The position numbers and the translations under genes are program-made. A stretch of 64,000 bases of DNA, taken from contig JALHQH010000033.1 of assembly GCA_022842065.1 (NCBI GenBank), forward strand, positions 1 to 64,000. Direction: 5' to 3'. Below are positions 9,618 to 18,930 of this stretch, one piece after another (positions within the stretch are counted from its first letter, which is position 1; every line of letters begins with the position of its first letter). The notes beneath the pieces are model-generated. The model did not search any database and was not told the DNA's origin. It saw only the letters and a list, made by a program, of their open reading frames with translations. Origin of the DNA: Caldilineaceae bacterium. Lineage in GTDB: Bacteria > Chloroflexota > Anaerolineae > Caldilineales > Caldilineaceae.

Positions 9618-10088
9618 ATGAAACGAAAACTAAATTACGTTTTTGTATTATGGGGAGAGGGGTTTGAAGAAGCTGTCGCTGTAACCTTTGTGACAGAGCT
9701 ACGCAATGTTGGATTATGTGTTCGCATGGTCGGTTTAAGCGGAAAATATGCACCTGGGAAATATGGTTTAACACTGCATACAGATATCACATTGACCACT
9801 GCATTGGAACTTGCCGACGGAACAAAATGTATTATTATTCCTGCCGATTCCAGCTTACTGCATCGCGCAGCAAATGATCCGCGCATTACAGAACTTTTTC
9901 TGCGTGCCCACACAAATCAAGCTCACTTTGTAATACGTGGATTAGAAGCTTTGCAAGTGCCTCCATTCCACACGATGACGCTCAGGGCCAGTAAAGTGAC
10001 ACCCTACATAACTTATATGGAAAGTCAGGATCTGGGTATTTTAGCTTGCACAATAGCGCATACATTGGCAACCGAGTCTCCACTCTAA
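9618..10088 (+). CDS. DJ-1/PfpI-like protein, nucleophile Cys not seen
   Basis: About 156 residues from the ATG at 9618, preceded by GGAG at 9605-9608; the in-frame ATG at 9603 overlaps that site. The N-terminal half matches the DJ-1/PfpI fold: a strand, then 'GFEEAVAVTFVTELRNVG' with the conserved Glu, and 'YGLTLHTDITL' where the family usually has a GxxLxxD pattern. The usual nucleophilic Cys of the elbow is not present in the corresponding region ('AHFVIRGLEAL'), so deglycase or peptidase activity is doubtful and a binding or regulatory role is possible. The gene is A+T-rich compared with its neighbours and has no obvious operon partner. Confidence 0.65.
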   Translation: MKRKLNYVFVLWGEGFEEAVAVTFVTELRNVGLCVRMVGLSGKYAPGKYGLTLHTDITLTTALELADGTKCIIIPADSSLLHRAANDPRITELFLRAHTNQAHFVIRGLEALQVPPFHTMTLRASKVTPYITYMESQDLGILACTIAHTLATESPL

Positions 10089-10476
10089 AACTGACGTCCG
10101 CCAGTCAAGATCATAGTTCCCTCCATCTATCAGCCATCGTGACGACTCCCCAGGCGTAAACGCCGGGGCTTCTACTTACAGTCTGCGCCCTTACATCCCC
10201 CTAGTTAAAACCAGGGGGATGTAAGGGCGTCTTAGGTAAAGCCGCTCAATTTTGCCAGTTTTAGTCTAGCCGGCCTGCTCAATCCGTCAAGGGTTCGCTC
10301 TATGTAACAATTACACTTGTACCGATGCGTTCAGTCTCTGTGCTGAAAGTCTTCGAAGTTCAAGATGAAATAGGCTTCACATAGATTGCTCTAACTATTT
10401 GCCCACACCCATGTAAAACGAGGGCGGGGATTAGCAATCCCCGCCCTCGTTCTTGTCAACTTTTTTCCCTCACCTA
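10089..10476. other. 388-bp intergenic region with two hairpins
   Basis: No gene is supported here. It holds a 17-bp perfect inverted repeat (10186-10202 with 10213-10229, loop of 10) and, nearer the arabinofuranosidase gene, a terminator described separately. The stretch between them (10230-10410) shows nothing recognisable. Confidence 0.6.
10418..10450 (-). terminator. Rho-independent terminator of abfA
   Basis: A 15-bp perfect G+C-rich stem (10418-10432 with 10436-10450) with a 3-base loop. Read on the minus strand it is followed by TTTT at 10415-10418, just after the arabinofuranosidase stop at 10477. Read on the plus strand it is followed by a looser T-rich stretch, so it may work both ways. 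Confidence 0.85.
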
Positions 10477-11982
10477 TCACTCCACCGCCAACGCCACCAC
10501 CGACATCTTTGGTAACGTCACCGCCAACCCGTCGGCATTCGCGGTTGCCCCCGTAAACGCTTTGGGCGCAACCCGATTAGGCTGGGCAAAGGTGTTGTGG
10601 GCATTCATGGCATCGCCCTGCAACACTTGTCCGCTCACCTGGCCGGCTTTCAAGCCACGAATAAATAAGTTGACCGCCAGATCCTGGTTGGGGTTGGCAT
10701 TGCTCAGCGTGATGTGCAGCTTGCCTTCGCCGTTGACCGATGCCGAGGCCGAAATCGCCGGGACATCATAGTTCCCCAGCGCATACCGTTCGCTTTGAAT
10801 GTCCACCGGCACCAGCGTCGCGTCTTGGTGGGCGGCATACATGGCAAAGACGTGATAGCTCGGCGTGAGGATCATCTGTTCCTTGTCGGTGAGGATCATG
10901 GCTTGCAGCACGTTGATGGTTTGGGCGATGTTGGCCATACGCACGCGGTCGGCATATTTGTTAAAGATGTCGAGCGAGGTGGCGGCGACCAGGGCATCGC
11001 GCATGCTGTTTTGCTGATAGAGGAAGCGGGGATGCGTTCCCGGCTCGGCGGCGTACCAGGTGCCCCACTCATCGATAATCAGCGCCACTTTCTTGTCGGG
11101 ATCGTACTTGTCCATCAGGGTCGAGTGGCGGCGCACCAGGGTTTCCATGTACAAGCCCTTGGCGATGATCTCGATCCACTGCGCTTCGTCAAACTGGGTG
11201 GCCGAGCCGCGGCGGTTGCCGTCGGGCAGCCGCTCTAGATTGGTGTAATAGTGCAGCGCCAAGCCATCCATATAGGGCCCGTTGAGCATTTTGGGGTCGC
11301 CGGCCTTCGCCATCATCACTTCGGTCCAGCGATAATCGTCGTTGCGCGGGCCACAGGCAATTTTGTAGAGCCGGTTGGCCCCAAAGTTGCGACAGTAGAC
11401 GGCATATTGGCGATAGAGATCGGAATAATATTCCGGGGTCATGCGGCCACCGCAGCCCCAATTTTCGTTGCCCACACCAAAGTACTTGAGCGGCCACGGT
11501 TCCGCCCGGCCATTTTTCTGCCGCCAGTTGGCCATGGGGCTTTGCCCGTCGAAGGTGAGATATTCCACCCACTGCGCCATCTCCTGCACCGTGCCGCTGC
11601 CCACATTGCCGCAGATGTATGGCTCGCAGCCGAGCTGCGCGCAGAAGTCCATAAATTCATGGGTGCCAAAGTGGTTGTTTTCCACCACGCCACCCCAGTG
11701 CGTGTTGACCATCGACGGGCGATCCGCTTTGGGGCCTACCCCATCCTTCCAGTGGTATTCATCGGCAAAACAGCCACCGGGCCAGCGCAAGACGGGAATT
11801 TTGATGTTGCGCAGCGCAGCGACCACATCCTGGCGAATCCCACGCACATTGGGAATCGCTGAATCCTCGCCTACCCAGACCCCTTCGTAGATACAGCGAC
11901 CCAGGTGCTCGGCAAAGTGACCGTAAATGTTGCGGTCGATGGTAGTTTTGGCGGTTTTGACATCGAGTGTGATTTCATTCAT
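10477..11982 (-). CDS. abfA: Alpha-L-arabinofuranosidase, GH51
   Basis: 501 residues, the usual length for GH51, no signal peptide, so cytoplasmic. It hydrolyses terminal arabinofuranosyl residues from imported oligosaccharides. The acid/base Glu is E173 in '[11 protein letters not shown]' and the nucleophile is E305 in '[10 protein letters not shown]'; '[14 protein letters not shown]' (residues 65-78) is the substrate-binding loop of the family. An AGAGGA ribosome site precedes the ATG. It is the last gene of a minus-strand island with two sugar/oligosaccharide transport systems and is separated from oppF by an octamer repeat array. L-arabinose specificity is a family inference; some GH51 members act on other glycosides. 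Confidence 0.95.
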   Translation of the reverse strand: MNEITLDVKTAKTTIDRNIYGHFAEHLGRCIYEGVWVGEDSAIPNVRGIRQDVVAALRNIKIPVLRWPGGCFADEYHWKDGVGPKADRPSMVNTHWGGVVENNHFGTHEFMDFCAQLGCEPYICGNVGSGTVQEMAQWVEYLTFDGQSPMANWRQKNGRAEPWPLKYFGVGNENWGCGGRMTPEYYSDLYRQYAVYCRNFGANRLYKIACGPRNDDYRWTEVMMAKAGDPKMLNGPYMDGLALHYYTNLERLPDGNRRGSATQFDEAQWIEIIAKGLYMETLVRRHSTLMDKYDPDKKVALIIDEWGTWYAAEPGTHPRFLYQQNSMRDALVAATSLDIFNKYADRVRMANIAQTINVLQAMILTDKEQMILTPSYHVFAMYAAHQDATLVPVDIQSERYALGNYDVPAISASASVNGEGKLHITLSNANPNQDLAVNLFIRGLKAGQVSGQVLQGDAMNAHNTFAQPNRVAPKAFTGATANADGLAVTLPKMSVVALAVE

Positions 11983-12006
11983 CGCGTTCCTCTTTGTTTA
12001 TTTGAA

Positions 12007-12115
12007 CGGGTGACAAGGTGAAGGGGTGACAGGGTGACAGGGTGACAAGGTGAGATCGCGTAGACGACCTCACCTTGTCACCCTGTCACCTTGTCACCCT
12101 GTCACCTTGTCATCC
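12007..12115. repeat. Inverted octamer array (RGGTGAMR units)
   Basis: Six 8-bp units of the type GGGTGACA / AGGTGAAG run in tandem at about 12008-12055, and the reverse complement runs at about 12069-12113, so the whole forms a long hairpin. The right arm covers the last codons and stop of the OppF-like gene. Confidence 0.85.
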
Positions 12116-13095
12116 GTATACAGATAACACTTCACCGTCCGCCCCTCCACCTCGACATCGGGCGGGTCGGCTTGGCAGCAGATGTCCATGACGTGCGGGC
12201 AGCGCCCGGCAAACTTGCAGCCCACCCGCCCATACTCTTTGATTTCCAATGTGCCCAGATCAATATGGGTGGCCCAGGCTTCGCGTTTATCCGGTTGCGG
12301 TTTGGGCACCGAATCGCGCAAAAGCTGGGTATAGGGATGCAGGGGCCGGTCCAGCACCGCGTCGACCGGACCGGCCTCCACCACATAGCCGCGCAACATG
12401 ATCGCGATGCGGTCGCTGATATAGTAGGCGGTGGCCAAGTCGTGCGTGATATAGAGCACGCTCACCTTCTGCTCGTCGCGCAGTTTACGAAAGGTGTTGA
12501 CAATCGCCATGCGCAATGAGGCATCGACCATCGAAACTGGCTCATCCGCCAGGATCAGATCCGGCTGCGGGATGAGTGCGCGTGCCACGGAAACGCGCTG
12601 AATCTGGCCGCCGGACAGCTCGTGTGGGTAGCGCCGATTCACCTCGGCCAGAGAGAGACCCACTTGATGCAGCGCCTCGTCCACAACAGGCATGGCGGCT
12701 TTGCGATTCCTGGCCCGCCCAAAGTTGACAGCAGTGTCAAAGAGATATTCTTCTACCCGGCGCAGGGGGCTAAAGGTTTCAAAGGGATTTTGAAAGACCG
12801 GCTGCACTTTCTTCATGAAGGCCATGACATCGCGACGCGAACGCAGGGTGCTGAGATCACGGCCTTCAAAGAAGACCTTGCCGTGCGTCGGGTCGAGATC
12901 GTGGAGCAGCATCCGGGCCAGGGTTGTCTTGCCGCTGCCGCTTTCACCGGCCAGCGTATAGATCTCAGGCCGATCCCGATCCAGAGAAAAGGAGACATTG
13001 TTGACCGCGGTCAAACGACTGCCGCCGAGCATACCGCCAACATGGAATTGGGCGGTCACCTGTTGTACATCAAGCAATTTTTCACTCGTACTCAT
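12094..13095 (-). CDS. Oligopeptide/oligosaccharide ABC transporter ATPase, OppF/DppF type (island 1)
   Basis: 333 residues. Walker A '[14 protein letters not shown]', signature '[15 protein letters not shown]', Walker B '[14 protein letters not shown]' and switch His '[11 protein letters not shown]' are present. The C-terminal Cys-containing oligo/dipeptide extension ('[15 protein letters not shown]') marks the Opp/Dpp family. It overlaps the OppD gene by 4 bp and has AGGAGG before its ATG. Its last five codons are read from the octamer repeat array, so the C-terminus 'DDKVTG' is repeat-derived. The neighbouring GH51 suggests that the substrate is an arabinose-containing oligosaccharide. Confidence 0.93.
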   Translation of the reverse strand: MSTSEKLLDVQQVTAQFHVGGMLGGSRLTAVNNVSFSLDRDRPEIYTLAGESGSGKTTLARMLLHDLDPTHGKVFFEGRDLSTLRSRRDVMAFMKKVQPVFQNPFETFSPLRRVEEYLFDTAVNFGRARNRKAAMPVVDEALHQVGLSLAEVNRRYPHELSGGQIQRVSVARALIPQPDLILADEPVSMVDASLRMAIVNTFRKLRDEQKVSVLYITHDLATAYYISDRIAIMLRGYVVEAGPVDAVLDRPLHPYTQLLRDSVPKPQPDKREAWATHIDLGTLEIKEYGRVGCKFAGRCPHVMDICCQADPPDVEVEGRTVKCYLYTDDKVTG

Positions 13096-14084
13096 CGGGC
13101 AGCCTCCTCAACCAAATGACAGGCAACCCGATGGCGATCGGGCAAGGTGAGCATTGGGGGGATTTCCGTCCGGCAGCGATCCATTGCCAGCGGACAACGC
13201 GGATGAAAGCGACAACCACTCGGCGGATCAGCCAAATTGGGCGGCGCGCCGCTGAGACTGGCTTTGGCTGAACGGTCACCGATCATCGGCAGTGAGTTGA
13301 TCAGATGTTGGGTGTAGGGATGACGGGGCGCGTTAAAGATGGTCTGCGTTGGTGCCTCTTCGACGATGCGCCCGGCGTACATGATCGCCACCCGATCGGC
13401 CACATTGGCATGGACGGCCAGATCATGGGTCACCAGCAACACGGTATTTTTGCTCTCGCTTTGGATGTCCTTGAGCATCTGTAAGACGCCGCGCTGCACC
13501 ACCACATCAAGCGCCGTGGTCGGTTCGTCGGCGATGATCAGGCTGGGGTGGAAGACAGTCGCCAGCGCAATCGCCACCCGCTGGCGCATGCCGCCGGAAA
13601 GCTGATGGGGGAAAAGGTTGAGCACATCGGGCGGCAGGCCAAGGGTACTGACATGGTCGCGGGTCTTTTCGAGAAAGGCCCGTTTGTCGGGAATGCCCTG
13701 ATGGGTGCTCACGATATCTTCAAAGGTGCGGATGATGCGGCGTACCGGGTTGAGTACACTCATCGAGCCTTGCATCACATAGGAGATCTCTTTCCAGCGT
13801 ACCGTGGTGCGCAACTCACGCTGGCTGGTGTGGAGGATATCCACTTGACCAAAACCAAAATCGTAGATCACCGAGCCGCCGACCACCTTTAAGGGTGCTT
13901 TGAGCGAGCCGGAGATGACCTTGATCAAGGTCGTTTTGCCACAGCTCGATTCGCCGGCCACCCCGTAAATCTCATTGGGCTGCAAGGCCAGCGAGACCCC
14001 ATCCACCGCCCGCACGGTGCGCGAGATGCCGTACATTTCCGTTTCGTAATAAGCGCGCAGATCGGTTACTTCCAGTAGCGCCAT
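13092..14084 (-). CDS. Oligopeptide/oligosaccharide ABC transporter ATPase, OppD/DppD type (island 1)
   Basis: 330 residues. Walker A '[13 protein letters not shown]' (Cys in the loop, still GxxxxGKT), signature '[14 protein letters not shown]', Walker B '[12 protein letters not shown]', switch '[14 protein letters not shown]' and the C-terminal family extension '[15 protein letters not shown]'. It pairs with the OppF-like ATPase as a heterodimer that drives the two permeases. GGAGG precedes the ATG, only three bases separate it from oppC upstream, and its stop overlaps the OppF start by 4 bp, so the genes are translationally coupled. Confidence 0.93.
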   Translation of the reverse strand: MALLEVTDLRAYYETEMYGISRTVRAVDGVSLALQPNEIYGVAGESSCGKTTLIKVISGSLKAPLKVVGGSVIYDFGFGQVDILHTSQRELRTTVRWKEISYVMQGSMSVLNPVRRIIRTFEDIVSTHQGIPDKRAFLEKTRDHVSTLGLPPDVLNLFPHQLSGGMRQRVAIALATVFHPSLIIADEPTTALDVVVQRGVLQMLKDIQSESKNTVLLVTHDLAVHANVADRVAIMYAGRIVEEAPTQTIFNAPRHPYTQHLINSLPMIGDRSAKASLSGAPPNLADPPSGCRFHPRCPLAMDRCRTEIPPMLTLPDRHRVACHLVEEAAR

Positions 14085-14087
14085 TGC

Positions 14088-14945
14088 TCAACCTCCCATC
14101 TGCCGTAGGCGTGTGCGTGGGTCAATATACTCGTTGACGCTGGAGAAGAGCAGGTACAGCCCCAGGAAGAGGATAATGGCGATGACGACTGGTGCGCCCA
14201 GCCACCACCAGATGCCGGCCACCAACGCCTGATGTTGATTCGCCCAGAAGATCGTGGTGCCAATGGTCGGGATCGTCACATTGGAAAGCCCCAACACACT
14301 GAGCGTGACCTCCATCCCAATCGACCAGAGCAGATTGTTGATGGTCGTGGCAAAGACAACGGGCAGCACAAAGGGCAGATGCTCGTTGATCGTGATGAGA
14401 AATGAGGTGGTGCCCGAGTAGACCGCGGTGCGGGTAAAGGGCCGCTCCTTCAAACTGAGCACCTGGGACCGGATCAAGCGCGCATCCCAGGGCCAACCGA
14501 ACAGGCCCATGATGAACGCCAGCATCATCAGGCTCATCTGGCCGCGCAACAAAAAGCTCAGCAGAATCAGGATCGGCAGGACAGGCATCACGACAAAACT
14601 GTCGTTGATCGACATCAAAATGCGATCCGCCCAGCCACCACGGTAGCCCGCGGTCAACCCCACAAAAATGGCAATGACGCGCGAGATGACAGCCGTCAAG
14701 ATCCCCAGCAGCAGCGAGTTACGCACGGCAAAGGCCATCCACCAAAAGACATCCTGCCCACGCGAGCTGGTGCCAAAGAGATGTTCCCCAGAGGGCGGCA
14801 TATCCGGCGGCACCATAAAAGTCTGGCCGGGATCATAGGGTGAGACAAACGAAAGCAGCGATAAAACTACAATCGCCAGCAGAAAAACAAAGGCAACCCG
14901 AAAGCGCCCATCATGTTTTAGCAAATCGCGGAGAATCGTCAGCAT
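14088..14945 (-). CDS. ABC transporter permease, OppC/DppC type (island 1)
   Basis: 285 residues, six membrane helices, one N-terminal and five in the BPD_transp_1 block. The OppC-type extracytoplasmic N-terminal loop includes '[21 protein letters not shown]', matching the family pattern GTDxxGRDxxSRxxxGxRxSL. It forms the translocation pore with OppB. The spacer to oppB is filled by an octamer array (14987-15105). Confidence 0.92.
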   Translation of the reverse strand: MLTILRDLLKHDGRFRVAFVFLLAIVVLSLLSFVSPYDPGQTFMVPPDMPPSGEHLFGTSSRGQDVFWWMAFAVRNSLLLGILTAVISRVIAIFVGLTAGYRGGWADRILMSINDSFVVMPVLPILILLSFLLRGQMSLMMLAFIMGLFGWPWDARLIRSQVLSLKERPFTRTAVYSGTTSFLITINEHLPFVLPVVFATTINNLLWSIGMEVTLSVLGLSNVTIPTIGTTIFWANQHQALVAGIWWWLGAPVVIAIILFLGLYLLFSSVNEYIDPRTRLRQMGG

Positions 14946-14986
14946 GTTCCGCCCTTGTTACAGATAATTCCGAATTGTTGGTAGAC

Positions 14987-15105
14987 GTGACAGGGTGACC
15001 GGGTGACAAGGTGAAGGGGTGAAGGGGTGAAGGGGTGACTATGGAATTCACCTTGTCACCTTGTCACCCGGTCACCTTGTCACCTTGTCATCCCTTCATC
15101 TTGTC
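14987..15105. repeat. Inverted octamer array between oppB and oppC
   Basis: Forward units (GGGTGACC, AGGTGAAG, GGGTGAAG repeated) occupy about 14987-15039 and the reverse-complement units about 15048-15105. The two halves can fold on each other. Same family as at 12007, 16155, 16640 and 54110. Confidence 0.85.
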
Positions 15106-15134
15106 AGAAAGACAATGTGATCACTGATTCCCGC

Positions 15135-16145
15135 TCATTGATGCCGCACCCGCGGGTCGAAGAGCGGGTAGAGTAAATCCAGGATCAGCACCGAGGTGGC
15201 AACGCCGATGATCGAGAAGATGGCGATGCCCATGATCAGGGTGTAGTCGTTGGCCATGACGGCTTGCAGGGTCAACATACCCATGCCAGGGTAGCCGAAG
15301 ACCACTTCCATGATCAGCGCGCCGTTAAAGATCAACCCTAGTTGTAAGGCCAAGCCGGTGATCTGGGGTAACATGGCATTGCGCATCACATAGTCAAAGA
15401 GGATGGTGCGTTCCCGCAGCCCGGCATTCTCGGCATAGACCACATAGTCCTCGGAGATAATGTTGGAGGTCAGCGACTTCATGCCGATAAACCAACCGCC
15501 AATCCCGACGGCCACCAGGCTCAGCGCCGGCAAAATCGAGTGCCAGATCACTGTCAACAGAAAGTTAAAGGTAAATTCGATATGGGTGCCGGGTGGATAG
15601 GCGCCACTGAAGGGGAAGATGGGAAACACATAGGCAAACATCACCAGTAAGACCAGTGCCATAATATAATAAGGAATCGGTCGTACCGCCTGGCTCAACA
15701 CATCAACAATGCGAATCAGCCCATTGTTGGGATAGTAGCTGGCCAGCCCCCCCAGCAAGTTGCCCAGCACCCACGAGATCAAAATCGACGTGAGCAACAG
15801 CCCCAGCGTCCAGGGCATGGCGTTGGCGATCAGCCCCGTCACCGGGGTGGGGAAGGTGGAAAGCGAAGGGCCTAAATCGCCACGCAACAGACGGCCCCAG
15901 AACGATAGATATTGCTGCCAGTCGCTGCCGGAGAGGCCATACATCTCGGTCAGTGCCTCGCGCAGATGCTCAATGGCTTCTGGGCTCACCTGCGACCCAC
16001 TCATCATGATCTGGCCCACCTGCCGTTCCACCGGATCATTGGGCGAGAAGCGCGGGATCACAAAGGTCAAGGTGACCCCCAGAAAGATGACCATCACATA
16101 CTGGCCGAGGCGGGGGATCAGGTAGCTTAGGAAAAATTTGCGCAC
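15135..16145 (-). CDS. ABC transporter permease, OppB/DppB type (island 1)
   Basis: 336 residues from a GTG with AGGAG seven bases upstream. It has an N-terminal membrane helix, a large extracytoplasmic loop starting '[17 protein letters not shown]' as in OppB/DppB, and the five-helix permease block with '[14 protein letters not shown]' near the end. It pairs with OppC. The gap to the upstream binding-protein gene contains a foreign-looking four-helix-bundle gene flanked by octamer arrays. Confidence 0.92.
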   Translation of the reverse strand: MRKFFLSYLIPRLGQYVMVIFLGVTLTFVIPRFSPNDPVERQVGQIMMSGSQVSPEAIEHLREALTEMYGLSGSDWQQYLSFWGRLLRGDLGPSLSTFPTPVTGLIANAMPWTLGLLLTSILISWVLGNLLGGLASYYPNNGLIRIVDVLSQAVRPIPYYIMALVLLVMFAYVFPIFPFSGAYPPGTHIEFTFNFLLTVIWHSILPALSLVAVGIGGWFIGMKSLTSNIISEDYVVYAENAGLRERTILFDYVMRNAMLPQITGLALQLGLIFNGALIMEVVFGYPGMGMLTLQAVMANDYTLIMGIAIFSIIGVATSVLILDLLYPLFDPRVRHQ

Positions 16146-16154
16146 TGCTTATTC

Positions 16155-16205
16155 TCCTGACAAGGTGACAGGGTGAAGGGGTGACTGGGTGACAAGGTGA
16201 CTGGG
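16155..16205. repeat. Octamer array downstream of the four-helix-bundle gene
   Basis: About six 8-bp units (GGGTGACA, GGGTGAAG, GGGTGACT, AGGTGACT) run in plus orientation. A matching array in the opposite orientation lies on the other side of the four-helix-bundle gene at 16640-16687. Confidence 0.8.
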
Positions 16206-16206
16206 C

Positions 16207-16638
16207 TTATAGAAAGTCGAGGTATTCTTCGCTTGCCTCGTCAATGGTTTTATCCGAATGCTTCAGTAGCCAGGTCTCTGGATGGTTGATCATGCCGACG
16301 ACTGTACGGATGATTTCCTCATAGGTTGTGTACAGCCGTCGGCTCTCTTCTCTGGGCAGATAACCACAGCGGACAGAAAATTCTAGCCATACTTGCGTCT
16401 CGGCGGCTTCACCCTCGACATCGGAAAGTTTGCTTGTGAATGCCTTTTCATAACGCCGCTTGCGCCACGCTTCGGCCAGATTTGCGCAAACAGAGCGAGA
16501 CGAGCGCCGGATCTGATCGGTTAACGAATAAATCTCCTCTTTCGGAAACGATTTCGACAACTCAAATATCTCCATCGCCGCCGCCATCGCCTTCTGATAT
16601 ACCTCCAGATCCCGATGACTCACAATCTTCTTCGCCAT
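16207..16638 (-). CDS. Four-helix-bundle protein (S23/23S rRNA intervening-sequence protein family)
   Basis: 143 residues, all-helical. Motifs of the family are visible: 'DLEVYQKAMAAAMEIFELSKSFP' split over helix 1, 'EIYSLTDQIRRSSRSVCANLAEAWRK' over helix 2 and 'EAAETQVWLEFS' in helix 3. Relatives include Avd-type accessory proteins of retroelements and proteins encoded in rRNA intervening sequences; the function of stand-alone copies is not known. It splits the binding protein-OppB pair of this operon and is bracketed by inverted octamer arrays. The G-rich bases before its ATG are part of the array, so the repeat may supply its ribosome site. Confidence 0.88.
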   Translation of the reverse strand: MAKKIVSHRDLEVYQKAMAAAMEIFELSKSFPKEEIYSLTDQIRRSSRSVCANLAEAWRKRRYEKAFTSKLSDVEGEAAETQVWLEFSVRCGYLPREESRRLYTTYEEIIRTVVGMINHPETWLLKHSDKTIDEASEEYLDFL

Positions 16639-16639
16639 A

Positions 16640-16687
16640 CCCCGTCACCCCCTCACCCCTTCACCTTGTCACCCCTTCACCCTGTCA
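16640..16687. repeat. Octamer array upstream of the four-helix-bundle gene
   Basis: About six units read as CCCGTCAC, CCCCTCAC, CCCTTCAC, CTTGTCAC, CCCTTCAC, i.e. the reverse complement of the array at 16155-16205. It abuts the 3' end of the binding-protein gene (stop at 16685) and the start of the four-helix-bundle gene. Confidence 0.8.
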
Positions 16688-18661
16688 GCTCTTCGCCTTG
16701 ATCTTCACAAACATATACTTCGTATTCGCCCAGTTGGCGACCGGGTTGGTATAAGGATCCTCCGCCGTGGGGAAGCCTTCCCAATAGGTCTCGTCACAGA
16801 CGGAGAAGACGTTGTAGGACATGATCGGCGTGATTGGCATTTCGCGCGCCGCCAGCTTGATAAATTCGATGCCCAATTCAACGCCCTTGGGATCGTCGAA
16901 GTCGAGCTTCTGGATCGCCTCGATGATCGGGTCGAGATCGGGATGTTGCCAGCGCATGCGATTGCGCCCGACGGCGTTCTCACCGGTTGGTTTGTAGAGG
17001 CTGGAATGCCACGACTCAAGGAAGAAGAATAGATCGGGATGACCACCCCAGGTCTCAATCGTCCAGCCGAAGTCGGCGTCAAAGTCACCCAGCAGGGCCA
17101 TTTGCGCACGGGAAGCATTGTCACGCACATCAAGGGTGGCCTCAATGCCAAAAGCCACCCAGTTTTCCACAATCATGGCGGCGCCACGGTTCATCACCGG
17201 GCGAGTATCGCCTTCGGCCAACAGGGCCAGCGTGAAAGGATCGCCACTGGGCAAGAGCCACTTGCCACCCGAATCACGGGTACAGCCGGCCTGTAACATC
17301 AGTTTTTCGGCAGTCTCCAGATCATGTTTCCACCAACCGTAGCCAATCGCTTTGTTAATCTCTGCCTGATCGGTCGGCACCATGTCACCCAAGGCTTTGC
17401 GCGCCTCTTCCGCGATGCGCATACTGGCATCGGGATCGTAGGGCTTGTAATCCGCGCCATCGACTTCGATGCTAAAGTCATTCAGCCAGCCTTGTAGCGG
17501 TTCAAAGTAATATCCGGGATAGAGTCCGGTGGGCGGCACATGGATCGCCGAGATGGTCGCCGCACCCCGGTAGGAGGCCATCGCCACCCGCACAATGTCG
17601 ATGGCGAGGGTCAACGCCCAGCGCACATCGCGGTTGTCCAATCCGGGTTTTTCATTGTTGTAAATCACCGACGGCAAGGTCGGATCCGGGTGGGCCCACG
17701 GGAAGGACTTGAACCAGCCCTTAGAGGTGGGATTGGTCTTGGCCAGCGTAATCATGCCTTCGGGCGCGATGTCGTGAATGACATCCAGATCCTTGGCGGT
17801 TTGGGCAATGACCTTCTTGTCGCTGGGGCCAGGGGCAATGTACATGGCAAACTTGGGGGCCGGCATGCCAAAGCGCGCCAGTGAGGTGCGCTCCCAATCC
17901 TCGCGCCGTTCCCACAGATACCAGTTGCCATTGGGGTCAAAGTCCTTGATGACATAAGGGCCGAGACTGATGGGCGGGTTGAAGGTGAACGCGACCACAT
18001 CGGCCTGTTGCTCGAAGATATGTTTGGGCATCATGAAACAAGCGCCCCAGCGCACGGTGAAGAGGCCGTGGAAGCGCGAGTTTGGCTCGGTGAGGTTGAA
18101 GACGACCGTATAGTTGTCGGGCTTGTCGATGCTCGCCACATATTTAGAGAATTGGCCGGTGTAGGTCATGCCCGGCGTGTTCTTCATCGTTTCTACGGTA
18201 TAGATCAGATCATCGGCGGTGAATTCGACATCATCACTCCAGAAGATGCCCTCGCGCAGTTTCACCGTCATCTGCGTGAAGTCTTCGTTATAGATCGGCT
18301 TTTCAGCGGCCAAGGAGTTATCCCACACCCCATCAATGCCGGCGTCGGGGTCGATATACCAAAGCGCATCCAGGGCCAATTGCTGGAAGCCAGTGGATGA
18401 ACTCTGAATGCCCGGGCGCCAACGATTGAAGTCGTCGGCGGGGACAACACGTCCGGTCGGGTTTTCCAGAATTAGCGTTTCACTGCGTAACACCCCAGGC
18501 GCGATCTCTTTGTCTGGGGCCGGTCCGGCGGCTGCGGTCTCACCGCCTGCCGCTGCCCCACTACCGGCACCGGTCGGCGCGCACGCCACCAGGGCTACAC
18601 CGGCGGTAACTAACCCCATTTGCTGCAAGAACGCACGCCTTGAAAATTGGTACTTCTCCAT
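16685..18661 (-). CDS. Family-5 extracellular solute-binding lipoprotein (island 1)
   Basis: 658 residues. The N-terminus has a Tat-type motif 'SRRAFLQ' and lipobox LVAC (Cys near residue 27), so it is probably a Tat-exported lipoprotein. The mature part is a SBP_bac_5 protein ('LREGIFWSDDVEFTADDLIY' pattern), the class that feeds Opp/Dpp permeases and in many heterotrophs binds oligosaccharides as well as peptides. AGGAGG precedes the ATG. It heads the OppBCDF block of this island and has a close counterpart at 52174-54111 in the second island. Confidence 0.93.
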   Translation of the reverse strand: MEKYQFSRRAFLQQMGLVTAGVALVACAPTGAGSGAAAGGETAAAGPAPDKEIAPGVLRSETLILENPTGRVVPADDFNRWRPGIQSSSTGFQQLALDALWYIDPDAGIDGVWDNSLAAEKPIYNEDFTQMTVKLREGIFWSDDVEFTADDLIYTVETMKNTPGMTYTGQFSKYVASIDKPDNYTVVFNLTEPNSRFHGLFTVRWGACFMMPKHIFEQQADVVAFTFNPPISLGPYVIKDFDPNGNWYLWERREDWERTSLARFGMPAPKFAMYIAPGPSDKKVIAQTAKDLDVIHDIAPEGMITLAKTNPTSKGWFKSFPWAHPDPTLPSVIYNNEKPGLDNRDVRWALTLAIDIVRVAMASYRGAATISAIHVPPTGLYPGYYFEPLQGWLNDFSIEVDGADYKPYDPDASMRIAEEARKALGDMVPTDQAEINKAIGYGWWKHDLETAEKLMLQAGCTRDSGGKWLLPSGDPFTLALLAEGDTRPVMNRGAAMIVENWVAFGIEATLDVRDNASRAQMALLGDFDADFGWTIETWGGHPDLFFFLESWHSSLYKPTGENAVGRNRMRWQHPDLDPIIEAIQKLDFDDPKGVELGIEFIKLAAREMPITPIMSYNVFSVCDETYWEGFPTAEDPYTNPVANWANTKYMFVKIKAKS

Positions 18662-18785
18662 TAGGTACTCCTCCTTGAATTAGGATTGGGCATCAGTTGA
18701 TGCCTTGCATAAGAACCAGGAAAGCCAAGATCTGCAACAAGACGAAAACGCGAAAAACGTGGGGAGATGAAAGGATTGTGTTAGC

Positions 18786-18930
18786 GTAACTACTTACCCC
18801 CTCCTAACCTCCCCCAGCTTGGGGGAGGAACCGAAGTTTGGCTAACGAACGCTCGGCTCCCTTCCCGCCTGGGGAGGGGTTTCTAAAAACTTACCCCTGC
18901 AAGGAGGTTAGGGCGGGGGTGACTGTTAGC
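18786..18930. repeat. C-rich palindromic element (CCCCTCCTAACCTCCCC type)
   Basis: The element holds CCCCTCCTAACCTCCCCC, an internal CCCCCAGCTTGGGGG hairpin, a second hairpin-like GCCTGGGGAGGGG and a closing GGAGGTTAGGGCGGGGG that reverses the opening motif. A second copy lies at 20849-20963, after the MalF-like gene's 5' end. Such elements are dispersed in many genomes; the right end runs to the 3' end of the MalG-like gene. Confidence 0.75.

Noticed and set aside
12007..16690. Possible CRISPR array
   Set aside because: Units are only 8 bp with no spacers of constant length, and the arrays turn into their own complement. No cas genes are seen.
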